This document shows positions 48,848-63,420 of a DNA stretch of 64,000 nucleotides, piece by piece. The translations under genes and the position numbers were made by a program. Source of the stretch: Imbricaverruca yamaguchii (lineage: Eukaryota; Arthropoda; Thecostraca; Neoverrucidae); assembly GCA_034440575.1 (NCBI GenBank), contig JAOTOL010001639.1:1807501-1871500 (forward strand), given 5' to 3'. Each line of letters opens with the position of its first letter. Within the stretch, counting starts at the first letter, position 1. Below the pieces are notes generated by a model that did not search any database, was not told the origin of the DNA, and was given only the letters and a program-made list of their open reading frames with translations.

Positions 48848-49281
48848 TGGTTCGTTGAAGACTTGCCAAGACAGGCCGAAGTACACACCAATTCTAACAG
48901 GGCTGTCCTTATCAAATGAGAATGCAGAGCAGTCCGGGAATCTTCCAGAACCAGAGCGCTAGTCCAGTCGGCAACAGCCGTCAGCCGTGTGGTTACGTCA
49001 CGTCACGTGACCTGCGGTCCGCGGGGCTGGCGGATAGGTCAGGTCACACCCATGCTGTAGGATAAGCTATGCCGAATTGATGTGTGGCGGAAGTTTTTTT
49101 TAAAGGAAGTTGAGCGGAAATGTTGGACACAGAAAGGCACTTGACACGCAGTGCAACCCAGAGTGGAACCCACGCTGTTCCTCGACAGCCCGGCATAGCG
49201 CATTCAGTTGTCAGGTCCACTCAGTGTTCATTAGAGGTGTCTAACTTTAGCAATGGTGCAACCAAGTACAACTGAAGCGGA

Positions 49282-49282
49282 C

Positions 49283-49314
<32 letters not shown>
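49282..49314. repeat. (GATT)n microsatellite
   Basis: Eight copies of GATT. Confidence 0.95.
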
Positions 49315-49315
<1 letters not shown>

Positions 49316-51718
49316 TTTACTGCGCATTCGCCGACCTGGGATGGGCTGTTTCTAACGCCAGGCGCTCTGTCGGATGTCGTGCAATCGTCTCAAATTGCAA
49401 TACACTGGCCGGCATCGACTAAAGTTATTTCTGAAGTGGCACTTCAGCCGAAGCTGGGCAATGCAATTCAATGTGATTGGACAATGCAATTAAGCTTGGG
49501 CTGGGCATGACCTTCACGTCTTGTCTTCACGGGCCGCCAGGGGAACTCAGCTGTAACAGGTTCACGAGTGTTCTGCCTGCTACCATCCCCGATCCTGTAC
49601 CTGGAGCCCTGGTGCCCTGAAGCCCAGGAGCCCAGGAGCACAGGTCCCTGGAGCCGTGTACCCAGCAGACAATACTCTCGCTCATCCAGCACCATCGAAT
49701 TATCCAGTTTGTATGAGGAGAGAAACTTCCGAATATGTTTACGAAATACGAAATACGAAGACGCGGTTAGGAAAATGTACGAAAATATTGCTCTTGAAAA
49801 CACGCTTCTGGCGTACCAAAGCATACTAAATGTCTAATGGAAGCTACTCTGATGGAGGTGAACTCTTGCCATCGGCACCGATCAGCAAACAGGAACTTTT
49901 AACCGAAGGGTCACAGCAGCCCTTGTAGCTGTTCTCTGCCAAGGTGTACATGAATTTGTGGTACAATAAAAATGCACGAAACATTGAACGCTTTTCATCA
50001 TATCGCGTCCGCGGTTGAATCTCAACAACCAGACTGGGTGTAATATGGAAAATTGTGTATCGTTTGATATCAAAACAGTACGAAGAACTCACCATGCAAA
50101 TTAGCAGGGTTTTATCAGCTGATTATCGCATTCCAGGAGCTGGGCCGTTGCTATGCCGCCTTCTTTTCAGGAATCCTTGCTTAATGACATGAGATTCTTG
50201 TGGCGGGTGCGTGTAGTTTCAATTGGGAGTACATTCGAAATATGGTGCTTTTCAAGTTCATTGTTGTACCTTGCAATACTTACTTGTTACTTGGCTTATT
50301 AGCTATGCCATGAGGTATACTAAAGTAAACTTCGGACCCCTCTCTCGGAATCCGTTTCTCTCCCTTATGTCCGGACTCGTCGAGTCCTGGGATTCGTCGG
50401 GTCCAGTCATGGACGTTCCGACCGAAAGCCATTGCCGGTGTGCCAGGGCCGGCATCGGCATTTGACGCCTCGATTCTCGGCTGTGGCCGGGGGTGTTATG
50501 CCGAGTCGGTTTCCGCTCTCGCCGGTGATGACTGCCGGTGGGCGGTTGCTGTGCCATTGCGCCGTGTCACAGTCGGAAGTGCTTGCGCCGTGTCACCATT
50601 GTGACACCCGTGTCAGTGTGACCGGGTGGTGCGCGACTGGTCCCGGTCAGACAATCGTCGCAGGGTAGACAAAACGTGCAGATGCGACCGAGCAACAGAG
50701 GTGAGTGGACCGTCTGATTGGACGTTGGACGATCAAAGTGTCGAGAGGTGTCTTGAGTCGTGGGACGTTACCGGAACTACTAGGGCACGAACTGTTTAAA
50801 GACATGTGTCGGTGTCGGCCCGCTGTTCTCTGTTGCACCTGTTGCACCTGTTGCACGCCAAGCTGTTGCCATTTTGTTAATCGTCCGCCCGGTCAATACA
50901 AGGTCATAAAAGGCTGTTGTGTTTAAGATCTTGTCGGATCTTGAAAAGAAGTTGAAATTGAGGACCAGGTATCGTACGAGCGAGGAAAACCATAGACGAA
51001 CAATGTCAAGCAAGTCGAGCTTGTCAACAGCTTGTCAACTCATGGTCATTACCAAAGGAGCTCTAAGATCGAGGGGTGCCAGCTGAAGACGGTACTGGAA
51101 CTGAGGCAACAAAGGATTAGAAGGCCAACCATTTACATTGATTTGGTGGTAGATTATGGTGAACTTTAAATTCTGAAGATTATTACAGCTTGGACATCTG
51201 AGTCTGGTAGTGGTATGATGATTATACATACATTGAGCCGCATTTTGCAAATTATTTGATACTAAATATATCAAAGCGTGATCGGTTCAATTTTGATGCT
51301 TCGGTAGGTTGTGGATGCAAGGCGTAATAACGGGTAAATAACGCCAAGACACACATTTTAGCAAGTGTTGGTAGCCATAATGTCGGCTATGGGAATATCT
51401 TAATATAAAAATAAGGTCGTCAGAATACAATATTGATCTGTAATTCGTGTTTCGAGAGTGAATAAGGCCTTCAAAGATGATGCGAATTGCATGTGCGAAC
51501 CGTATTAAACAAGCCTTATACACAGGACACACCTACAAACCTAACAAACCTTATCTTCATGAATCTAAAACTTTATTTAATTTAATCTGAATATTTGCTT
51601 TGTTTTCGCAAGTGCATCTTGTATATGCCACGTGATGTTGATGTTGCCAGAACGGAGGACAGTTTGCGCTGGAATAGGCGTCGAATCCAGGAATCAGAAA
51701 CATATATGCAATATAAGG

Positions 51719-51981
51719 TAGGGGCGGATCCAGGAATTGTCATGGGGGACACATGTCCGAAGAGACATCATTGCGAAAGTACCTGAGAGGTGCCTTTGCC
51801 TTCTGAGGGGAGCCTCTGGGTGAAAACTTGAGGGGTGCACGCGAGCCTTCCCGCAGGGGTGCCTTTTACTCTCAGTGGGGCACCTCTGGCTGATAAATGC
51901 AAGGGTTGCACGCGAGCGGCGCCACCTTCCCACGGGGGGGGGGACGTGCCCCTAGCGAAGTGTCCCTTGTATCCACCCCTG
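51719..51981. mobile_element. hAT-like non-autonomous element (possible)
   Basis: The left end TAGGGGCGGATCCAGG and the reverse complement of the right end (CAGGGGTGGATACAAGG) share AGGGGYGGAT, a sequence type common at ends of small hAT elements. The interior has a diverged internal duplication around GGGTGCACGCGAGC. Target-site duplication was not clear. Confidence 0.45.
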
Positions 51982-54900
51982 GTTGAAGGGGAAACTCACC
52001 CTGAAATAACTTAACATCGATGTGCACTGCAAATGTGCTGTCTATATATCGGTAGGGCACATGCAAACACAGTAGAACAGAATGAACAATGTTGATTGGG
52101 ATGATGAGAAGCTTATTCCCTCTCCAAGTTTCTTGCTGCGGTTTCCTTGCCAGGAACACTTGTGGTCGTGAGGTTCTTCTATCGCGGCTTTCTGTTGCGG
52201 TCATCAGGTAAGTCTCTCGCGGGGCCCGTCAGCGACACTCGCAGTGAGTTCTTTCTCGCTCTTTTGTTGCCCTTGTTCGAAGTTATCCTGACTAGATAAC
52301 AGACGATACGCAGCAGCGACGTCTGAACAACTTCAGTTTCTTATTGATACTGAAGTTAGTGGACTTTCACCGGTGTGAAAGTTTGCAATTCTTCCAAGTT
52401 ATCAATGAGCAACACATTTCGAGGAAACAGTGACCCGTATTCGGAATATTCGAGAGGTATTGAGTTGCAGACATCAACACATGTGCAAGGCGCTTTCATG
52501 CCCAAGGACGAAGTTGAAAATGGTAAATTGCATGGGCTGTGTACCAGATTTGCAATGCCGCGTCGTAAGTCATCCCCACCAACAGGCGAAGCTGGGGAGG
52601 GGAGGGCCGAGGCCCGGTCCCTATGTTTCACATTTCCCCCGAAACTCTAGCCATTAACGTTGCATGAACGTTGCATTAGACAATCTGACATTTAAGTCAC
52701 TAAGCTCGAACTTCGCTAAAGTTCATAACGCCGCGAAACGTACATTATCATAAACAATAGCTACTAATAGGCTGAAATGACTGAATTGGCTCGTGCACTA
52801 CTTGTGCATACCATGTAAAGGTTTGGAAGTGCTTTCTGTTGTGGCTATGGTCAATGTGTTTACCATATCTGGAACAAATGGTACTGATGGGCGGCTTACG
52901 GTCATCCTAATGATTACTTGCAGCATTGTCCTGGAGGAGATCAACCTGGCGTTTTCGCCACGCACTGCTGGTATAATTGGCACTCTCGCAACTGGTGACG
53001 TGCGAAGCTGTTCGCGACCCGCTGTCTTATGCGAATTGCTCCTGGTGAATGTCACTGATGATGCCATTTTCAGCCCGGAGCCTCAGCTGTGACAAACCTC
53101 TAGCTGCGAGCGACAGGCGCCAAACACCGATCCCTCGACGACAGCCGTCTATATCGACAGCGCCGCAGGTCGCCGCCTTCGCCGCAGGTCGCCGCCTTCG
53201 CCGCTCCACTGCCGCGTCGGCACCGCCGCAGTCCGGGCGTCCGGTCAGCGGTGGAGTTCGGCCCTGAGCGGTTGAACTTTGACTCCGGCGTGCCAGACAA
53301 CAGTGGTGGCAATTTGCTCCGTTGCGCCCCGAGAACTGGCACGTGCTATCGACGGCCGCTTCAGGCACCTCCATTTGCGGGAAATTAGTGCTGAATCGTT
53401 TGCGTGGCTGTTGGCGATAGCGTCACGCCGGGCTGCGCCGGGGGTCAGGGGGAGGGGCTGCGGACAACAACAGCTCTGATTGGGCCGGTCGTTCTCACAG
53501 AATGATTAAACGGAGCAGATAGCAGCCCGGTTAAGCCAGGTGCCGCCCCGGCAGAGCCGCGATAAGCGCAGAGCGGATGCGGTCGCGACCCGAGAATGCT
53601 TCCTTCATTGCAGCGCAGTCGTGCCGCTGTTTTGTTCACCCGGCCGAGACCTGCTGGCAAAATGGAACACTCAGGAGCTCTAGAAGAGCTGGAGGCTGCA
53701 ATACACCAAGCATTACCGTTTGTATGCTGATGTAATGTTGGTTCAACGCCTCCTAGGCGAATTATAAGCCGGCCCGGTTAGAACAGCCAACAATCGAGTT
53801 TCCACCCGAGTTTGTGAAGACTTCATAAGACAAGAGCAAAGTTGTACTTAGTCCAGCTACAGTCCGTACGAAGAAGTAAACTTAATTTGCCATGCTATGA
53901 TACCTCATAGGCATCCAGGCAACATTTTGGCATGATGTTCTGGTGCACTGATTCACCTGTGAAAATGACGCTAATGTGTACCACGCGCTGGGTCGGGTTT
54001 TCCAAGTGAAGGGACATTCCAGCTACTCACACAGCTCCAGGAAGGGGTGGGAAGCTTATGCCAGCGAATTGTAGTAGCGGTTTGAAGTCAAGGCTGAAGC
54101 AGGTTAGATATTAAGTCTTTTTCACCAATTGCCAAACATTGACTAAGACCTCAGCATATTTGAGGTTTTGTGCATTTATGTTCACTTTTTCATGCGGTGT
54201 AAAATGGTGCAAGTTGACCACGTTGTCGATGCTCTAATTCGTTACCGTCATCATGCAATGAAAAAAAATGGCATAAAATTCAGCGTTGTCCCGTGAATTC
54301 CTACATCTACGTGAACAGTAAATATATACAACCTTTCATTTCCCATGCAACAGATGGCATGCCGGCAAGAAAAAAAGAAACGGGTTCATCTCAAGGCAAG
54401 TACTTACTGATGGTCGCTCACCTTTGCCAGTACACAGTACATGTTTACCATAATGCACACACAACATCCATAGTCGTTGCGCCCGATTTCTTATTGCTGC
54501 ACATGGATTTAGCTCGCGCTAAGTGCAAACCTTCCGGAACTGGTTTTATTCGTGCCAATGTTTTAGTTGTACCGACTAGACACAGATTTCAGTATTTCAA
54601 GTCCGACCGTATTTTGGATATGTAATGAACTTTAATGTTAATCGGTGGTGTAAGAGCACTGTTTCAATTTACTTCAGCTCCATCTACGATTTGGGAAATT
54701 AAGCACCAGGATTAAAATTACAAGTATAAAAAAGTTCCTGGAAAATATTTGCTGTGTGCTGAACAATTCATTCAATAGAGCTAAGTAATTAAGAAATGTT
54801 ACAATATTATACTGTCATGAACATTTTAAAGCTTCGGGCAGCTTCCACTACGTGGATCCAGTTTTAGCGACTTAAAACCTGATTTAGTCACTGTCTGAGT

Positions 54901-56186
54901 CCACACTAGCTTCAGCCCACCTTTTGCTAATGTGTTTTCAAGTGTGTTGTGATGCAACTGTTCTCAGAGCGAAGTGTCTTCTGAGCATAGACCTATTTCA
55001 CACCTTAGCAGTTTGAATTAATTTGGGCTACATCCTATCTAAGTGTATCCCAAACGCCCGTAGGCACAGTTAAGTTTTCTTTCGAGCTTGGTGGGGATGG
55101 ACATTCAGGCGCTAGACCACCACCCCAAAACCACCACCAATTTCCATATGATGCCCAAGAACATGAACATGTGGAGAGAAAACAATCTTACCATCGACAT
55201 TGTGTTGGCGCCATGTGGCCTCGCCGTAGGTGCGCGAGTGTGTTATTTTGCCTACTAAAATGCATGACTATGGTCGAATGCTACAAATTTAAACCCATGG
55301 TGCACCGTTCTGTACACAGTTTATAACCACCGCTATACCGATATGCATCAGGCGTTGCTGCATATCAAATCCTGCCGTTTCTAAACTCTGCCTGAAGGGA
55401 CGGGGTGGGGTGGAGTAAACGATAGACGAGCCCGCGTCTCTGACTATTGTCGCAGACTCCGCAAACACCGCCGGAAAACAATCGTTGTTTCACAGGTCGA
55501 CCACGCCTCTGGTCATTAAGCACAGCTCCGTCGATTGGGGGGGGGGGGGAGAGTCTCATCAGGGGGCCGGGAGGAAGGGACGCTCCCTCAGGGACTTACT
55601 CCTATTCCGGGCCGCGATGCTCTTGTCTTTCGCTGGCATGCGGAGTCCTATCAAGGCAAATGTGGAGTGCACGCGACGCCATCTTGTGGTGCGGCACAGC
55701 AGAGTCAAAAGTTGCCCTGATGGCATCATAGCTCTTCGTAACGCGAGACATCGCCGGCCACCTTAGCACGCACCTCAGCATCTTCATTCTTGAAACCTGG
55801 GCTTGCCGCGGGGCCATAAAGCCAACCCTGTGAATTTATGGGGAATTCCCAAGCCTCCAGAATATTAGATCAGCATGGTTTCGGTGAAGCTACCTTTGCC
55901 ATGCATTACATGCCGCAATTTTGAAGCTCGTTGTATGTCGGAGGTTATAAATCAGTCTCGCTCCCTGTGCTGCTCGCTGGCCGACACTGGGTGGGGTCGG
56001 CTCGCGCCTGCCGCGAGCTTCCTGTCCGGGCAGGAGGTCAGTGAACGGGTGGCCATTGGATGAGGTATCCCTGAGTTGGAAGGGTGGCGGCCTGGGCAGG
56101 TCAGTGGATGAGTCTGGACGGGGGGGAGGTGTCCCTGTGTGCGAGGGGTATCCCTGTGTTCCTGCGTGCGGCGGGCGGTGGCCGGG
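51982..56186. other. Anonymous sequence
   Basis: Moderately GC-rich at 53090-53660 and 55380-55620 and AT-richer elsewhere. Open frames of 80-115 codons are present (for example 52793-53092 plus and its minus-strand shadow) without recognised domains or convincing splice pairs. Confidence 0.35.
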
Positions 56187-56960
56187 GCAGACGCGACCAC
56201 CACGTCACACCCCGCGGCCTGTGCCGGCTCCGCATGGCAACAGACGCGACCACCACGTCACACGCCGCGGTCTGTGCCGGCTCCGCATGGCAACAGACGC
56301 GACCACCACGTCACACACCGCGGCCTGTGCCGGCTCCGCATGGCAACAGACGCGATCATCACGTCACACACCGCGGCCTGTGCCGGCTCCGCATGGCAGC
56401 AGACGCGACCACCACGTCACACACCGCGGCCTGTGCCGGCTCCGCATGGCAGCAGACGCGACCATCACGTCACACACCGCGGCCTGTGCCGGCTCCGCAT
56501 GGCAGCAGACGCGACCACCACGTCACACACCGCGGCCTGTGCCGGCTCCGCATGGCAGCAGACGCGACCACCACGTCACACACCGCGGCCTGTGCCGGCT
56601 CCGCATGGCAGCAGACGCGACCATCACGTCACACACCGCGGCCTGTGCCGGCTCCGCATGGCAGCAGACGCGACCACCACGTCACACACCGCGGCCTGTG
56701 CCGGCTCCGCATGGCAGCAGACGCGACCATCACGTCACACACCGCGGCCTGTGCCGGCTCCGCATGGCAGCAGACGCGACCATCACGTCACACACCGCGG
56801 CCTGTGCCGGCTCCGCATGGCAGCAGACGCGACCATCACGTCACACACCGCGGCCTGTGCCGGCTCCGCATGGCAGCAGACGCGACCACCACGTCACACA
56901 CCGCGGCCTGTGCCGGCTCCGCATGGCAGCAGACGCGACCATCACGTCACACACCGAGGC
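56187..56960. repeat. 53-bp minisatellite with CACGTCA in each unit
   Basis: About 14.6 very similar 53-bp units contain GACGCGACCACCACGTCACA, CCGCGGCCTGTGCCGGCTCC and GCATGGCAGCAGA. Homogeneity is high; the main polymorphism is ACCACC versus ACCATC. Three overlapping plus frames of 288-335 codons exist only because the stop-free unit has a period of 53. A donor-like CCCCG|GTAAGAG lies just past the right edge (about 56969). Confidence 0.95.
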
Positions 56961-57144
56961 CGCAGCCCCGGTAAGAGCAGTGTTCAAAACCTCTGCAATC
57001 AATAAAAGGTCTTTCTTGCCTTTTACTCGCAGTAGCACTGGCCTGTAGTGTTGCAGTTCATCATAGTTAACCACTATTGACATTCTTCTATCCAGTGTAG
57101 TTAATATAACTGAGCTGTGTATGGACCTCTATGACCGTCCAACT

Positions 57145-57380
57145 CTGTTGTGGCCTCTGCACGACGGCCGCCCTTGCCACGTGCGTTGCCTCGTTCGGCT
57201 TCTGCCGTGCCGTCGTGATATATTTTTTTATGTTAGGTTGAGGTAGGGGGAGATTTTTCGCCCTATGTTAATAAGCGTTAGATTGTATGATAATCGTGCT
57301 TGCCCGTTCCCATAAAAGCACCAGTCGTTAATCTGTAGCCAGTTCTGTTGCCACGTTGTGGTGTTTTCTTAGGGTTCGTC
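57145..57380 (+). mobile_element. Possible solo-LTR-like segment
   Basis: The segment starts TGTTGTGGCCTCTGC and contains CCCATAAAAGCACCAGTC, a TATA-like motif set as in invertebrate LTRs. No paired LTR, primer-binding site or flanking duplication was found. Weak. Confidence 0.2.
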
Positions 57381-57766
57381 ATGCCTAAGTTTCAGATGTA
57401 CCGTGGCATGTAGCAGGAGCCTCGATACCTATCAGCCTGTTCTTCGGGTATTTGACACACTTGACCTAAAGGAGAGTAAACGTTGCTTCTGGTTTGCATC
57501 GCACAACAGCTTACTAATACCATTGAGCCAGACCACTGGCTGCTGCAACGTGAACTTGAGGATACATTAATGGTGAACCAACACAACTACCAGGTGGTGC
57601 ATTGCACGTAACGATCGTTGTGAAATATGCACGCCCACGCAGTTCCAGAGCAACGGTGTCAGTTGATTCTTCGCAAGCAGAGCACGAAGCCGTTGCATTA
57701 TATTCCGTGGAATTCATTTCTAGGCACGTCATCCAGTCCCCGGTCGCGAGAGCCTTCGACGATGGA

Positions 57767-59690
<1,924 letters not shown>

Positions 59691-59916
59691 TCACATTCAT
59701 GCAGTGAGATAACTGCTGAACCATCCAGGTGTTTCCACTCCAATGCCTGTGCTCCGAACGATCAGTTTGTCTTTTCTCGTTTGCTTGTTTCTTTTGCTTC
59801 TCTCCTGATCTCCCCCTTGCACCATTCCCTGCAGCCACACTCTGCACCCTATGGCGACACAGGAACACGATGGCCACCCACGCTGAAAGTGTTATGTCGT
59901 TCCCCTGCACTCCACC

Positions 59917-59973
59917 TCTCTCTCTCCCTATCTCTCTCTCTCCCCCTCTCTCTCTCTCGCTCTCTTTCTCTCC

Positions 59974-60004
<31 letters not shown>

Positions 60005-60035
60005 TCGCTCTTTCGTTCTCTCTCTCTTCCCGCTT
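59917..60035. repeat. (TC)n-rich tract
   Basis: An interrupted TC tract (TCTCTC with CCC and TTT) lies within a pyrimidine-rich region. Confidence 0.85.
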
Positions 60036-60654
60036 CCTCCTCCACATCCTCGCTCCCACTTCCTCTCGCGCGTGTGCTCATTCTCTTACTCTTGGTTTTG
60101 CTATTGATCGTTCTCTTGCTCTTGCTCCAGTTCCTGCTCTGTGCATTCCCTGGGCATTGCTCCTTTTCCCTCGCTAAGTCTTCTTCAAACTCATGTCTTA
60201 CTCCTGCTTCTATTTCATGCTCTCTTTCTCCATTCTCCCATAGGCGTCGCTGTGAGATTTGGAGGGATTACTCCGCACTTGCTTTCCATACTTGTAGCCT
60301 CATGTCAGCATAGTGGCCCCACGGAATGATTTGCAGTGTTAAAACGCGCATTTCCTCATTCCACCGGAACCGCAATACATTTTAAAACCCTTTCCATTTC
60401 CGCGCCCTGTCTCACTCCCAGTCCTGGTCTCCCCTGACCTCTTTGTCTCATCCATAATTGCTCTACGCCTCCCTCATACCCTGCTCCAATTACCAAGTCC
60501 CCCCGACTACACCGACGGGAGGCCGACGGTGCCGACGACCTGCCACGTGGCAGGTCCCCTGGTGGCCTCATCGGCCCGGCCGACCAACTGTCTGGTCGTG
60601 GCCAGCCGTTCGGACGGGCCATTGACGCCGCGGTGGACTGTCCCAGGCGGCTGA

Positions 60655-60865
60655 CGGCGCCTGACGCCTGACGCCTGACGACGCCTGATAACGTCTGATA
60701 ACGCCTAACGACGCCTGGCGACGCCTGACGACGCCTGGCACTCCTGACGACGCCTGACGCCTGACGCCTGACGACGTCTGAGGACGCCTGACGACGCCTG
60801 ACGACGCCTGACGACGCCTGACGACGCCTGACGACGCCTGACGACGCCTGACGACGCCTGACGAG
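60655..60865. repeat. 10-bp minisatellite (ACGACGCCTG)n
   Basis: About twenty 10-bp units of CTGACGACGC, very regular at 60785-60860 and more mixed before. Confidence 0.95.
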
Positions 60866-61340
60866 TGGTGACGCCTACCAGTCCACCGGTCACGTACCGC
60901 GGACGCCGCCACCTCAGGTGTCCGCGACCGACGTGGCGGCGTCGGGCCGACCGACGCGGCCGACTCAGGCCGCCACAGGCTGGCTAGGCTAGGCTAGATA
61001 TGCTGGGCTGGCTATGGTGGGCAACATCCAGCAGCACCAACACCTCTGTCGGGGGACTCGTGAGCGAGAATGGTTCGACGTATTTCGTCGACGAGGAAGT
61101 CCCTGTGACGGTGACAGGCAAGGGCTCATGTGTACACCTGCCAATCGTGCAGAGTATTCGCTCTCATACGTGTCTGGTACAAGATTCGCCTCGGACAGGT
61201 TCGATGACAGTGTTAAGATGCTATATGGCCGACTAACGTAGAAACAGTGGTAAATACCGAAAACCAGTATTATCCCGGTTCACTTCATGCAATCGTTCTA
61301 TTCCTGGTCAACTTAATGTCTAGTTTACCCCCTGATCTTG

Positions 61341-61680
61341 CCTCACCGGTGACTCAGTTGGTTAGAGCGCTGGCCTGCACTGGTCTCCCTTGCCTTGGCA
61401 AGGCAGGGTTGGAGCCAATTCACGCGCTCGCATGTATTCACCGACTGGGAGGGTCAGTTGGTGATTGGCCCGATAAGCTCGGGGACAAACTATCTGCGTC
61501 GCCGTGTCCGTTCGTTGACGGCACGTTGAGCTATCGGTCAACATCCTGTCGTTGAAATGGAGTTGATGGATCGGATGGTGGGGCCATGGTGCACACAACA
61601 AGCTATGCTTCGCAATGGAATCCTGGTCCATAAAGCCATCCCAGTAGGAATTCGGATTAAGCTGCTAATAAAAAAAATAA
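61341..61680 (+). repeat. tRNA-derived SINE, family 2
   Basis: The tRNA-like head has an A-box (GTGACTCAGTTGGTTAGAGC), a hairpin in the variable region (CTTGCCTTGGCAAGGC) and a degenerate B-box (GGGTTGGAGCC). An unrelated body of about 230 bp ends with an A/T-rich tail (GCTAATAAAAAAAATAATT). The body differs from family 1. Confidence 0.65.
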
Positions 61681-62365
61681 TTAGGTAAAACCTGTCAGTG
61701 TGTCGCATTATTTTCTTTCATTATTTTCTATATACTAGTGATTCACCCGTGACTGTACGTCGCATAGTTGTTTACGTCAAATATGAAAAGGTTCTTGAAG
61801 CGATGTGGTTATCTGACCTTGGCCCGCCCTTGTTCCACCACCCTTTTTCATTTATTTCACTGGGAGAATCCTCGGGTAACATTGGTAAGCCTCACATAAA
61901 CCAGTACACGTGCACACACATGACATGCAGCACTTCTGTGTCATTCAATTACAAGTTAAGTGAACCATCAGAAAAGTACGGAATAAGCTCAACGTGTTAT
62001 TAATAAGTTGTTTAACCCTTTGGTCAAATATCATATAAAATTAACCGTTCTGGGCAAATTTCAGTTGCATCATGCACGTTGAGTCATATATCATCGTCCC
62101 AGCTGACATCATTTCTATGGCAGCATCTCAGCTTCCCTAGCATCACACATTTTCTTATAACAATCTTAATAGCCTAGAAAGCATTATTGTTTAAATAAAA
62201 TAATGTACTCAGATCAAGTGGTGAAAGTCATGTCATGCATAATCCAATGCGACAGCTTAAGCGGTTCAGAACTCTAGAAAGGTATCAGGGGACGGTGTCA
62301 AAATGACTCCTTTTCCGCACTCTATGAGGGTTCCCTTTGCCCAGTTGGGTATCCATATAATATGC
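61681..62365. other. Anonymous sequence
   Basis: AT-rich, no recognised gene. TACTAGTGATTCACCCGTGA near 61734 resembles ends of some interspersed elements but could not be paired. Confidence 0.35.
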
Positions 62366-62532
62366 CTTGGGTTCTTTTACGACGCATCCAACCACTAGGT
62401 TACATAGCGTCGCCAACCTCTCACGCCGATTGGTCGTGGGTGGACTCGGTAAACGCCGCCGGTTGTGAGATTCCAACCCACAATCTTGCGATCAAGAGTC
62501 AGACGCTTTACCAACTGAGCTAACGCACCCCT
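62366..62532 (-). repeat. tRNA-Lys-like SINE, family 1 (copy B, best preserved)
   Basis: Read on the minus strand: GGGGTGCGTTAGCTCAGTTG, a CTCTTGA loop (CTT, Lys), B-box GGGTTGGAATC, then the family body (CGGCGTTTACCGAGTCCACC, CGACCAATCGGCGTGAGAGG, GGTTGGATGCGTCGTAA). This is the most complete head among the three copies. Confidence 0.85.
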
Positions 62533-62636
62533 ATGTAATATGCCGTTGAATCTTCAACCAAGAGCGAAATTTGCGACGATACGAGTGTCATGGGGCGTCG
62601 CGCCCGGGTAAAGATATCGCAACAACAAGCAAGGAA

Positions 62637-63420
62637 CTTGCACTGGGGTGTAATTATGATGGCAGCACTGGGGTGTAATTATGATGGCAGCACTGGGGAT
62701 GTAACTATGATGAAGGGACTTGGGTGTAATTATGACGGGGGCACAGGGGTGTAAAAATAATGACGATACTTGGATGTAATTGTGATGACGACACTGGAGA
62801 TGTAGTTATAATTGCAGCACTGTGAATGTAACTGTGATCGCGGCACTGGAAATGTAATTATTATGGCGTCACTGAGGATGTGATAATGATGACAGCATTG
62901 TAGAAGTAATTATGATAGCGGCATTAGGAATGCAATCATGATATTGGCATTGGCTATAAATTTCCAATGACGGCATTGGAAATGCCCAATTGGTTGGAAA
63001 TTGGTGGAAATTGGGGATGTAATTGTGATGGTGGTCCTGAGATGTAAAAATGAGAGCGGAACACGAGGTGTACTTATAATGGTGACACTAGATATGTAAT
63101 TATGATAGCAGCTTTGGGGGTGTAATTATGATGGCCGCACTGGGGGGGGGGGGAGGTAATTATGATGGCGGCGCTGGAGGTGTAATCATGATACCGACAC
63201 TGCGGATGCAATATGCTAGCAGCACTCACGATGTAATTGTGATGGCGGTGCTAGGGATTCAATTATAATGGAGGTATTATGGGTGCAATTCTGACGGTGG
63301 CACTCGCGATGTATTTATGATGGCGACAGTGAGGATTTAATTATGACGAAGGTACCATGGACGAAATTGTAATGGCGGTACTAACCACTAGGGATATACC
63401 TATGATGACGTCACTGGCAC
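62637..63420. repeat. Old ~25-26-bp satellite
   Basis: About 30 units built on CACTGGGGTGTAATTATGATGGCGG. The first two are identical; later ones diverge with indels, yet GTAATTATGATGG stays recognisable throughout. Confidence 0.85.

Larger units (their letters stand above)
48110..51718. other. Anonymous sequence
   Basis: Holds the hairpin at 48801, a (GATT)n tract at 49282-49314 and three copies of CTGTTGCAC near 50835-50862. A GC-rich block at 50360-50670 has a Cys-containing frame (LCHCAVSQSEVLAPCHHCD) that I do not recognise. No gene is supported. Confidence 0.4.

Noticed and set aside
56041..57048. Three overlapping plus frames of 288-335 codons
   Set aside because: They are the three frames of a stop-free 53-bp minisatellite; a period not divisible by three makes every frame open.
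62450..62532. Functional tRNA-Lys gene
   Set aside because: Acceptor and anticodon stems are broken and the body is shared with other copies, so it is a SINE.
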